In this document: positions 25,969 through 33,766 of the stretch, piece by piece | Numbering within the stretch: position 1 is the stretch's first letter | Layout of the letters: each line of letters opens with the position of its first letter | DNA from: Tessaracoccus sp. OS52 | GTDB lineage: Bacteria > Actinomycetota > Actinomycetes > Propionibacteriales > Propionibacteriaceae | Reading direction: 5' to 3' | Assembly (NCBI RefSeq): GCF_020687685.1 | Contig: NZ_JAJEWM010000005.1 | Location: 157,487 to 221,486 of the forward strand | Length of the DNA: 64,000 nucleotides | The notes under the pieces: model-generated | What the model saw: only the letters and a program-made list of their open reading frames with translations | What the model was told of the DNA's origin: nothing | Database searches by the model: none | Position numbers and translations under genes: made by a program

Positions 25969-27096
25969 ATGACCACCACCTCAGACCGGCCAGCCACCGT
26001 GAAGCTCACCATCGACGCGGCCACCTACGCCGAGCACTCCGGCCCCGGGCGCGACGCGAGCGGCCCTTCCCGCGCCGTCGAGGCCTCCCCCGGGGAACGC
26101 CGCTCCGGCGCGTTCCACACCGCCCGGGCCCGCCGTCGGTACTGGGTCATCCTGGCCGTGCTCGCGACGCTAGCCCTGCTGTTCACCGCGGGGCTGATCG
26201 CCTACGACAACCCCATGGACTTCGGCACCGAGGGCTTCTGGCTGATCGCGGAGCGCCGCTCCACCAGCGTCTTCGTCATGCTGATCGTTGCCGTCTGCCA
26301 GGCGATGGCCACCGTCGCCTTCCAGACCGTGACGCACAACCGCATCGTGACGCCGTCGATCATGGGCTTCGAGTCCCTCTACCGCGCCATCCAGACCACG
26401 ACGGTCTACCTGTTCGGGCTTGGCGGGCTGATCGCGTTCACGGGAGTCGGGGCCTTCGTCGTCCAGACCGCCCTGATGGTCGCGCTGGCCCTGGCGCTCT
26501 ACGGGTGGCTGCTGTCGGGCAAGTACGCCAACCTCCAGGTGATGCTGCTGGTGGGCATCATCATCGGCGGCGGCCTGGCGTCGGTCTCGTCGTTCATGCA
26601 GCGGCTGCTGACGCCGAGTGAGTTCGACGTGCTGGCCGCCCGCACCTTCGGTTCGGTGAACAACGCCGACCCCAGCTACTTCCCCGTCGCGGTGCCGATC
26701 GTGCTGGTGGCCGGCGGGTTGCTGTACCTGCGTTCCCGCCAGCTCAACACCATCGCGCTCGGCCGCGACGCCGCGACCAACCTGGGTGTCAACCATCGCC
26801 GCGGCGTGATCGTCGTGCTGATCCTGTGCTCCGCGCTCGTGGCGGTCTCGACGGCGCTGGTCGGGCCCATGACGTTCCTCGGGTTCCTGGTGGCCACGCT
26901 GGCCTACCAACTGGCCGACACCCACGACCACCGCTACGTGTTCGGCATGGCCGTGCTCACCGGCTTCGTGGTGCTGGCCGGCGCCTACTTCGTCATGAAT
27001 CACGTCTTCTACGCCCAGGGCGTGGTCTCCATAGTCATCGAGCTGGTGGGCGGCAGCCTGTTCCTGTTCGTCATCATGAGAAAGGGTCGCCTGTGA
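25969..27096 (+). CDS. Iron-siderophore ABC permease 2 (YclO/FatC-like)
   Basis: 375 residues. FecCD-type permease with landmarks VFVMLIVAVCQAMATVAFQTVTHNRIVTPSIMGFESLY and GPMTFLGFLVATLAYQLADTHDHR. It carries an unusual hydrophilic N-terminal extension of about 60 residues (MTTTSDRPATVKLTIDAATY onward) before the first helix. Later in-frame starts would remove part of this extension. The stop overlaps the GTG of the ATPase gene. Confidence 0.9.
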   Translation: MTTTSDRPATVKLTIDAATYAEHSGPGRDASGPSRAVEASPGERRSGAFHTARARRRYWVILAVLATLALLFTAGLIAYDNPMDFGTEGFWLIAERRSTSVFVMLIVAVCQAMATVAFQTVTHNRIVTPSIMGFESLYRAIQTTTVYLFGLGGLIAFTGVGAFVVQTALMVALALALYGWLLSGKYANLQVMLLVGIIIGGGLASVSSFMQRLLTPSEFDVLAARTFGSVNNADPSYFPVAVPIVLVAGGLLYLRSRQLNTIALGRDAATNLGVNHRRGVIVVLILCSALVAVSTALVGPMTFLGFLVATLAYQLADTHDHRYVFGMAVLTGFVVLAGAYFVMNHVFYAQGVVSIVIELVGGSLFLFVIMRKGRL

Positions 27097-27851
27097 TCAC
27101 GCTCACCGATGTCCGGAAGTCCTACAGCGAAGACGTCGCGATCGGCCCCATCGACCTCGAGATCCCCACCGGCGGCATCACCGCGCTCGTCGGGCCCAAC
27201 GGAGCGGGCAAGTCCACCATGCTCACGATGATCGGGCGCCTGCTCGGCATGGACCAGGGCGCCATCGAGGTGGCCGGGCTGGACGTGGCCGCCACCAAGT
27301 CCCGCGACCTCGCGAAGGTCCTTTCGATCCTCCGGCAGGAGAACCACTTCATCACCCGCCTGACCGTGCGCCAGCTCGTCGGATTCGGCCGGTTCCCGTA
27401 CTGCGGGGGTCGCCTCACCGTCGCCGATGAGGCCATCATCAGCCGCTACATCGACTTCCTGGACCTCGGCGACCTCGAGGACCGCTACCTGGACCAGCTC
27501 TCCGGCGGCCAGCGGCAACGGGCCTACGTCGCGATGGTGCTGTGCCAGGACACCGACTACGTGCTCCTCGACGAGCCCCTCAACAACCTGGACATCGCCC
27601 ACTCGGTGCGGATGATGCGCCATCTCAAGCGCGCCGCCGACGAACTGGGCCGCACGATCATCATCGTGCTGCACGACATCAACTTCGCGGCCGCCTACTC
27701 CGACCACATCTGCGCCGTCAAGGACGGGCGGATCGCGCGCTTCGGGAGCCCTGAGGAGATCATGCGCGACGAGGTGCTGACCGACATCTTCAACACCGAG
27801 GTCTCCGTCGTACGGACCCCAGGGCGGCCGCCCGTGGCCGTGTACTTCTAG
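27093..27851 (+). CDS. Iron-siderophore ABC ATPase (YclP-like)
   Basis: 252 residues. Walker A GPNGAGKST, signature LSGGQRQRAYVAMVL, Walker B YVLLDEPLNNLD and switch His in IVLHDINFA are all intact. The GTG at 27093 is set by the GTGA overlap with the permease stop and an AAAGGG ribosome site. It drives uptake through the two preceding permeases and completes a YclQNOP-type set in the order binding protein, permease, permease, ATPase. Confidence 0.94.
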   Translation: MITLTDVRKSYSEDVAIGPIDLEIPTGGITALVGPNGAGKSTMLTMIGRLLGMDQGAIEVAGLDVAATKSRDLAKVLSILRQENHFITRLTVRQLVGFGRFPYCGGRLTVADEAIISRYIDFLDLGDLEDRYLDQLSGGQRQRAYVAMVLCQDTDYVLLDEPLNNLDIAHSVRMMRHLKRAADELGRTIIIVLHDINFAAAYSDHICAVKDGRIARFGSPEEIMRDEVLTDIFNTEVSVVRTPGRPPVAVYF

Positions 27852-27854
27852 GCG

Positions 27855-27933
27855 TGGGATTCCAGAACGCGAACTCGGCGTGTCGTGGACGGGGAACTGC
27901 CACGACACGCCGAGTTCGCGTTCCACAATCCCA
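27855..27933. repeat. Large intergenic palindrome, family A copy 1
   Basis: Outer arms TGGGATT (27855-27861) and AATCCCA (27927-27933) enclose a perfect 23-bp stem (27866-27888 with 27900-27922) and an 11-base loop beginning ACGGGG. It lies four bases after the ATPase stop and may act as terminator. Copy 2 is at 50253-50329. Confidence 0.85.
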
Positions 27934-28041
27934 GCCCGCTCCTGAGCCTGTCGAAGGGCTGCTGCCCTGACCCGGTCGAATGGCACCCTCGCCCGCCCGC
28001 CCAGTGGCCCCGTGACCGCTTCCCGCACTACCGTAGGGGCC

Positions 28042-29448
28042 GTGAGCAGCACCGCCGAGGAAGACCTGTCCCGGGTCACGATCATCTCGCAGTCCCGACG
28101 GGTGGACCTCGCGCTCCCCGGCTCCGTCACCCTCAGTGAACTGCTGCCCAGCATCCTGCGCTTCTCGGGGCTGGAGCCCAACACGCCCACCGACGCCGTC
28201 CACGCGTGGGTGCTGCAACGCTTCGGCGCCGACCCGTTCGACCTCTACACCCCGGTCGGCAAGCTCAACATCCGCGACGGCGAGACCCTCCACCTGCGCC
28301 AGCGTGAGAACGCCATCCCGGACGCCGCCTTCGACGACGTCGTCGACGCCGTGGCCGGGGCCACCAACTCCCGGCCCTCGTGGGCGGCGCGCCACAGCCG
28401 GACCATGGGCCTGGTCCTGATGATGGTGCTGCTGATCGGGGCCTCGCTGCTGAGTGTGAACGGCGCCATGGCGGTGCAGGGTCTGGCCCTGCTGCTCGCC
28501 GTCGCGCTCACCGGTTTCCTCGGCTTCGCCACGTTCATCGCCGCCGTGGCCCTCGCGCGTGCCGCCGGGGAACGGCCGACGGCGACCTGTCTGGCGTGGA
28601 CGAGCGTCGCACTGGCCGGGATCACCGGCTGGTTCCTGCCCAACCTGATCGCAGTCGAACCCATCCCCATCGCCATCCGCATCCTGATGGCCGGGGCCCT
28701 CGTCCTGGTGGCGGCCTCGGCGTCGGCCCTCGCTGCCCGGGTGCACGCGATGCCGCTGTTCGCCGTCGCCCTCACTGCGGGCTTCATGCTCATCAGCGCC
28801 AGCGCTATGGCCCTCAACTACGGCCACGACGCTGAGGTCGCGGCCATCACGCTGGGTGTGATGGCGGTCCTGACCGGCTTCCTGCCCGCGTTCAGCTACC
28901 GGCTCGCGGGCATCGCCATGCCCAACCTGACCGTGAACACCGAGGCGATGCTGGCCGACCAGACGCCGGTCCAGCACGACATCGTCGAGCGCGCCCTGCT
29001 GGCGGACCGGATCCTCGCCGCCGTCCTGGCTGCAACCAGCGCGACGGCGGTGTTGTCGGCGCTGCTCGTCCTCCAGCAGGGCAGCCTTTGGGCACTGGCG
29101 CTGTGCCTGTGCACCGGTCTGGCATTCCTGCTGCGGGCTCGAGCCTTCGTCGGTCTGGCGCAGCGCATGGCGCTCCTGCTCGGCGGCACACTCGTCACGG
29201 CCCTGGCCATGTTCGCGCTGGCCGCGCCCGCAACCAGGTCGACCACCGGGGTGCTGATCCTGTTCGCAGGGGTGCTGGTGCTGGGCTACGTGCTGGCGCA
29301 CTACTCCGCCTCCACCTACGCCCGGATCATCTCGCCCTCCTGGGGGCGCTGGGGCGACATCTTCGAGTGGCTGGCCATCATGGGAATCGTGCCGGCCCTG
29401 CTGGGAGTCCTGGACCTGTACACCTACTTCCGCTCGCTGTTCGGCTGA
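28042..29448 (+). CDS. eccD: EccD: membrane channel subunit of type VII secretion
   Basis: 468 residues. The N-terminal ubiquitin-like domain (about 10-100: LSRVTIISQSRRVDLALPGSVTLSELLPSIL, then FDLYTPVGKLNIRDGETLHLRQ) is followed by eleven hydrophobic helices. This is the EccD layout, the core membrane dimer of the ESX complex. The GTG at 28042 has a GGGG stretch just upstream; GTG at 28012 is an alternative adding ten residues. It stands apart from mycP and eccC, with an iron operon and sugar island between, which is unusual for ESX loci. Confidence 0.9.
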   Translation: MSSTAEEDLSRVTIISQSRRVDLALPGSVTLSELLPSILRFSGLEPNTPTDAVHAWVLQRFGADPFDLYTPVGKLNIRDGETLHLRQRENAIPDAAFDDVVDAVAGATNSRPSWAARHSRTMGLVLMMVLLIGASLLSVNGAMAVQGLALLLAVALTGFLGFATFIAAVALARAAGERPTATCLAWTSVALAGITGWFLPNLIAVEPIPIAIRILMAGALVLVAASASALAARVHAMPLFAVALTAGFMLISASAMALNYGHDAEVAAITLGVMAVLTGFLPAFSYRLAGIAMPNLTVNTEAMLADQTPVQHDIVERALLADRILAAVLAATSATAVLSALLVLQQGSLWALALCLCTGLAFLLRARAFVGLAQRMALLLGGTLVTALAMFALAAPATRSTTGVLILFAGVLVLGYVLAHYSASTYARIISPSWGRWGDIFEWLAIMGIVPALLGVLDLYTYFRSLFG

Positions 29449-29564
29449 CCCGGCCGCTACGCCCACCTGAACCCGGCCCGACAGACGCCTGGACCGCGAG
29501 TCCCCTACCCTTTGGGCAATGCTGTCCCTGGAACCGGGGCATCGAGCACTCGGAAGGCTGAACG

Positions 29565-30071
29565 TTGAGCATCGAGCAGGAAGACACGACCTACTCCAAC
29601 TCCACCGCCACAATGCGCGGCGGCATGGCTGCCCTGGTGCTCCTCCTGCTTGGGGTCGCGGGGCGGTTCTGGCAGCGTTCGATGGTGGACACCCCCGCGG
29701 CCGCAACGGTGCAGTCCTTCTCCGGCCCGTTCTTCGAGGCACTCGTGACCATCGGGGCCGTGCTCGGAGCCCTGTGGCTCTGGCACCGGGTCACGGGACG
29801 CGACGCGAGCGCCGGCAGCAAGCGCGCCGGTGCCCGTCTGCTGTGGGTGGGCCTCGGCTTGATCTTGATGTTCGTGCTCGTGCAATTCCTGTGGGTGCGC
29901 CTGGTCTTCCTTGGCGGCCCGGAAGCGGACCCGGTGATTGCCGGTTGGGTGATCGAACTCACCAGCCTCTTGCTCAGCGTCCTGTTTCCCGTCGGCCTGG
30001 TCCTGGTGGGCCTGAGCCTGTGGAGCCGGTGGTCGCGCACGGAATCACCCGTGCCCACTGACCTCCACTAG
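29565..30071 (+). CDS. Unknown four-helix membrane protein
   Basis: 168 residues with a TTG start supported by a GGAAGG ribosome site (about 29551-29556). Four membrane helices are predicted at about 20-37, 55-73, 92-115 and 130-152. I do not recognise the family. It lies 116 bases after eccD in the same direction and may be co-transcribed, so a link to the secretion membrane complex is possible but unproven. Its stop shares CTAG with the convergent sorC-type gene. Confidence 0.72.
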   Translation: MSIEQEDTTYSNSTATMRGGMAALVLLLLGVAGRFWQRSMVDTPAAATVQSFSGPFFEALVTIGAVLGALWLWHRVTGRDASAGSKRAGARLLWVGLGLILMFVLVQFLWVRLVFLGGPEADPVIAGWVIELTSLLLSVLFPVGLVLVGLSLWSRWSRTESPVPTDLH

Positions 30072-31030
30072 CGCGCGAGCAGCAGTTCCGCCGTCGGCTC
30101 GTCGGTGACCAGGACGTTCAGGTAACGGCCTGCCACGGCGCCCCTGATGGCGTCCACCTTCTCGCGGCCCGCGGCCACGCCGACGACGTTGGGCAGGGCC
30201 CGCACGTCGGCGAGCCGCAGGCTGACGGTGCGCTCGGAGACGTCCCCGGCCACCACCCGGCCACGCAGGTCGAACCATTGGCCCAGCATGTCGCCGACGG
30301 CGCCGCGGCGGCCGAAGTCAGCCACCTCCTCCTCCGTCACCATCCCGGTGCGCACCGCCGAGGAGCCGGGGCGCACCGCCCCCACGCCGGTGAGGGTGAT
30401 GCTCGCGCCCCGTGCCAACGCGAACACGCTCTCGACGGCGTCCTCGGCCAGCAGGGCCTGCGCGGTCTCCGCGCTCGAGACGAACAGCGGCGCGGGGACC
30501 GTGCGGAGCCGGCGAACCGCTTCGGGGTTCTCCGAGACCAGGTGCGCGACGTTGTCGATGGTCCCGGCGGCCGACGCGAGCGTGACGCCGTCGAGGGATT
30601 CGGCGGACAGCATCGTCAGGGCACGGGCGACGCTGTCACTCCAGCCCAGTCCCACCACGACCCCCGGGTGCAGGTGACGACGGACGTAGGCGGCCGTCGC
30701 GGCGGCCACCCGCTCGTTGGTGCGCTCCCGCGACAGCGGACCGTCGGAGGTGGGGACCACGACGGCGTCGTCGAGGCGCAGGTGGTCCCGGAGCCTGGTG
30801 GCGAGCCCGAGTGCGGTCAGGTACTTCGCGTCCATCTCGATGCGCACGATCCCGTGCTGGCGTGCCGACTCGAGCAACCGGCCGACGCTCTGCCGGGACA
30901 CGAACAGCCGCTTGGCCACCTGCGCCTGCGTCAGTCCGTCCTCGTAGTACAGCCACGCGGCGCGCACGATGATGTCGAAGTCGTCCCCCTGTGGTGTGAG
31001 CACCTTCTCCGCCTTCCTGTCGGCTCGCAT
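30068..31030 (-). CDS. SorC-family sugar-responsive transcriptional regulator
   Basis: 320 residues. An N-terminal helix-turn-helix (AAWLYYEDGLTQAQVAKRLFVSRQSVGRLLESARQHGIV) is joined to a large sugar-phosphate-binding domain of the SorC/DeoR type (for example VVGLGWSDSVARAL, VTLASAAGTIDN). These regulators respond to phosphorylated sugars and usually control a divergent catabolic operon. Here the divergent gene is a zinc dehydrogenase 124 bases away, so it is the likely target. Confidence 0.9.
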   Translation of the reverse strand: MRADRKAEKVLTPQGDDFDIIVRAAWLYYEDGLTQAQVAKRLFVSRQSVGRLLESARQHGIVRIEMDAKYLTALGLATRLRDHLRLDDAVVVPTSDGPLSRERTNERVAAATAAYVRRHLHPGVVVGLGWSDSVARALTMLSAESLDGVTLASAAGTIDNVAHLVSENPEAVRRLRTVPAPLFVSSAETAQALLAEDAVESVFALARGASITLTGVGAVRPGSSAVRTGMVTEEEVADFGRRGAVGDMLGQWFDLRGRVVAGDVSERTVSLRLADVRALPNVVGVAAGREKVDAIRGAVAGRYLNVLVTDEPTAELLLAR

Positions 31031-31154
31031 GGGCCGATGCCCAGACTTGCTCCAGACACCTTCTCACGCGGTCCCGCTGAGCCAGAATGGAGGCCAGAGA
31101 CCATGTCTGATTCCGCGCACCGCGCGCGAGACCACTTTCCACGAAGGAGTCGCC

Positions 31155-32765
31155 GTGGCCGAGATCCCCGCCACCCAGCACGCAATCCAGTTCACCGGAG
31201 TGGACCAGATCGTCCACAACACCGCCAAGGCGGTGGACCCCGTGGGGCCGACGCAGATGCTCCTCCAGGTGGAGGCCTGCGGCATCTGCTTCTCCGACAC
31301 CAAGCTCCTGCACGCCTTCGACAGCCACCCGCGCAAGGCGGAGGTGGTCTCCGGGATCGACCTCGACGCCCTCGCAGAGATCCCCGGCTACCGGCCGGGG
31401 TCGCAGCCGACGGTGCCCGGCCACGAACCCGTGGGCCGCATCGTCGCCGTCGGTGACCAGGTGACCCGCTACAGCGTCGGCGACCGGGTCCTCGTGCAGG
31501 CCGACTGGAAGCACCTGCGCACCCCCAAGTCCAACGGCGCCTTCGGCTACAACTTCGAGGGCGCGCTGCAGGAGTACGTCGTCATCGACGAGCGCTGCGT
31601 CATCTCGCCCTCCGGCGAGGAGTTCCTGATCCACGTCACCGACGGACCGTCGGCCGCCGCCGTCGGCCTGATCGAGCCCTGGGCCACCGTCGAGGGCTCC
31701 TACGCCTGGTCGGAGCGCAACCACCTGGCCGACGACGGTCGTCTGCTCGTGGTCACCGAGAACGGGGGCGCTGGCGTCGAGGCACTCACGGCCGACCACC
31801 AGCCCGGCGAGACGAGCACCGTCGCGCCGGCCGAGGTGGCCACCCTCGAGGGCCAGACCTTCGACGACATCATCTACTTCGGCGCCGACGCCGACGTGAT
31901 CGAGGCCCTGACCCCGCTGCTGGGCACCCGCGCCACGTTCTGCGTCGTGCTCGGGGGGCAGAGGATCCAGCGCAAGGTGAAGCTGGACATCGGCCGCGTG
32001 CACTACGACTTCATCCGCTTCGTCGGCACCGTCGGCGACGACCCCGCCGAGGCCTACGCCTGGGTCCCAGCCACCGGCGAGGTCCGCGACGGGGACAGGG
32101 TGGCCATCATCGGCGCCGCCGGGCCGATGGGACAGATGCACACCATCCGTGCGGTCACCTCCGGCATCGGCATCGCTTCGGTGGACGCCACCGACCTCAG
32201 CGACGACCGCCTGTCGCACCTGGCAACCCTCGTTCAGCCCGTCGCAGACGAGAAGGGGATCCCGATCACCTTCATCAACACCGGCAACACCGAACTGCAG
32301 CCCGGCTACACCCACATCAGCTGCATGGTTCCGGTTCCCGCGCTCGTCTCCCAGGCAGTGGACCTGGCCGCCGACGGCGCCATCCTGAACGCCTTCGCGG
32401 GCATTCCTGCCGGCACGCTGGGCGACTTCGACCTGCAGGGCATCATCGAGCGTCGCATCTTCATGCTGGGCACCTCGGGCTCCGACGTCTCCGACATGCG
32501 CACGGTCCTGGACAAGATCGAGAAGGGCGTCATCGACACCCACATCTCGCTCGACGCGGTCACCGGCATGGCGGGCTTCACCGACGCCATCGAGTCGGTC
32601 ATGAACCGGACCTCCGGCGGCAAGATCATGGTCTACCCGATGCTCCACGACCTGGGCCTCACCCGCCTCGTCGACATGCCCGAGAAGCTGCCGCACGTGG
32701 CCGCGAAGCTGAACGACGGGGTCTGGACCAAGGAAGCCGAGGCAGCCCTGCTGGCCGGGGAGTGA
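31155..32765 (+). CDS. Long zinc-dependent sugar/polyol dehydrogenase with two Rossmann-like segments
   Basis: 536 residues, well above the roughly 350 of standard medium-chain dehydrogenases. The catalytic zinc motif CGICFSD (Cys42, Cys45) and GHE (His90, Glu91) are present; the four structural-zinc cysteines are not seen. After the GroES-like domain come two consecutive nucleotide-binding-like units: about 190-290 (GRLLVVTENGGAGVEAL to FCVVLGG) and about 305-400 (DRVAIIGAAGPMGQMHTI). SorE-like sugar-phosphate reductases are the nearest group I can name. The GTG at 31155 has a GAAGGAG ribosome site; longer in-frame readings lack one. Divergent from the SorC regulator. Confidence 0.8.
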   Translation: MAEIPATQHAIQFTGVDQIVHNTAKAVDPVGPTQMLLQVEACGICFSDTKLLHAFDSHPRKAEVVSGIDLDALAEIPGYRPGSQPTVPGHEPVGRIVAVGDQVTRYSVGDRVLVQADWKHLRTPKSNGAFGYNFEGALQEYVVIDERCVISPSGEEFLIHVTDGPSAAAVGLIEPWATVEGSYAWSERNHLADDGRLLVVTENGGAGVEALTADHQPGETSTVAPAEVATLEGQTFDDIIYFGADADVIEALTPLLGTRATFCVVLGGQRIQRKVKLDIGRVHYDFIRFVGTVGDDPAEAYAWVPATGEVRDGDRVAIIGAAGPMGQMHTIRAVTSGIGIASVDATDLSDDRLSHLATLVQPVADEKGIPITFINTGNTELQPGYTHISCMVPVPALVSQAVDLAADGAILNAFAGIPAGTLGDFDLQGIIERRIFMLGTSGSDVSDMRTVLDKIEKGVIDTHISLDAVTGMAGFTDAIESVMNRTSGGKIMVYPMLHDLGLTRLVDMPEKLPHVAAKLNDGVWTKEAEAALLAGE

Positions 32766-32842
32766 CTTCCTTCGCCTGCGACGCGCCGGGGTGGGATTGC
32801 CCGCCCCGACGCTGTGCTGTCCGCGCCCGATAGCTTGGGGCC

Positions 32843-33490
32843 ATGGCATCCATCCGAATCCTGAGCGGCCACGGGCGCTACAGCGACCCCTGGCACCCCT
32901 TTCCGGAGACCTCCGCGGCGGTCCAGCGCATCCTCACGGCCGCCGGTCACGACGTCGAGGTCCGCGACAGCGAGCCCTCCGCCCTCGCCGACCTGACGCC
33001 GGTGGACCTGCTCGTGGTCAACACCGGTGGCGCCCATGTGAAGGATGCGGCTCCGCCGGAGTGGGCGCTAGCCCACGAGGCGCTGGGCGCATATATCGAC
33101 GGTGGCGGTCGCGTCCTCGGGCTGCACACCGCCGCGGCCACCTTCCCCGACTGGCCGCGCTGGCGGGAGTTGATCGGCGGTCGTTGGGGCGAGCGCGCCT
33201 TCCACCCCGAGATCGGCACCGCCACCTTCGACCCGTCCCCGGGCGCGACGGACCATCCCGTGTGGACGGGTCTGGAATCGGTCACCGCCTTCGACGAGCG
33301 CTACTCGGGCCTTGACCGGGCCGACGACGCCGTCGCGCTGGTCCAGCACGTCACGGACGGCACCGTCGAGGTCATGGGCTGGGCGCGCGGACGCCTCGTC
33401 TACGACGGCCTGGGCCACGACGCGCGCTCGTATGAATCCGAGTCCCGCTGCCGGCTGCTGCTCAACGAGGTGGCCTGGCTGCTGCGCTGA
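32843..33490 (+). CDS. ThuA-like class I glutamine amidotransferase-fold protein
   Basis: 215 residues. The stretches ILSGHGRYSDPWHPFPETS, LVVNTGGAHVKD, GGGRVLGLHTAAATFPDWPRWRELIGGRW and the C-terminal GRLVYDGLGHDARSYESE match ThuA-domain proteins. ThuA is needed for trehalose use in rhizobia, but the reaction is unknown and the glutaminase cysteine is absent. It follows the dehydrogenase by 77 bases in the same direction, so it may belong to the same sugar operon. Confidence 0.82.
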   Translation: MASIRILSGHGRYSDPWHPFPETSAAVQRILTAAGHDVEVRDSEPSALADLTPVDLLVVNTGGAHVKDAAPPEWALAHEALGAYIDGGGRVLGLHTAAATFPDWPRWRELIGGRWGERAFHPEIGTATFDPSPGATDHPVWTGLESVTAFDERYSGLDRADDAVALVQHVTDGTVEVMGWARGRLVYDGLGHDARSYESESRCRLLLNEVAWLLR

Positions 33491-33516
33491 GCCTGACCGG
33501 GACGTAGGCTTGGGCC

Positions 33517-33699
33517 ATGAGTACCGAAGACAAGACAGAGCCGCTGGATCCCAAGGAAGCGATGCGCCAGGCGCTGGAGCGCAAGAAGGCCCATGAGCAG
33601 GAGGGTCAGGCCAGGATCGACGCCGAGCGCGACAAGGGCGGGCACGCCCACGGACAGGTCGGCGGCAAGCGCGTCTTCCGTCGCAAGTCCGGCGGCTGA
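33517..33699 (+). CDS. Small DUF5302-type protein
   Basis: 60 residues, highly charged, with the pattern DPKEAMRQALERKK and the C-terminal GQVGGKRVFRRKSGG. This corresponds to the short actinobacterial DUF5302 proteins of unknown function. No membrane helix. It lies 26 bases after the ThuA gene. Confidence 0.75.
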   Translation: MSTEDKTEPLDPKEAMRQALERKKAHEQEGQARIDAERDKGGHAHGQVGGKRVFRRKSGG

Positions 33700-33713
33700 G
33701 CGCCACAGAACCA

Positions 33714-33756
33714 CGAAGGGCCCGGCCCCGCCATCACGGCGGTGCCGGGCCCTTCG
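33714..33756. terminator. Bidirectional terminator between convergent genes
   Basis: CGAAGGGCCCGGC pairs perfectly with GCCGGGCCCTTCG around an inner CCCCGCCATCACGGCGGT that also folds. It sits 14 bases after the DUF5302 stop and 10 bases from the stop of the convergent giant gene. Confidence 0.85.
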
Positions 33757-33766
33757 CAATTCGGGA

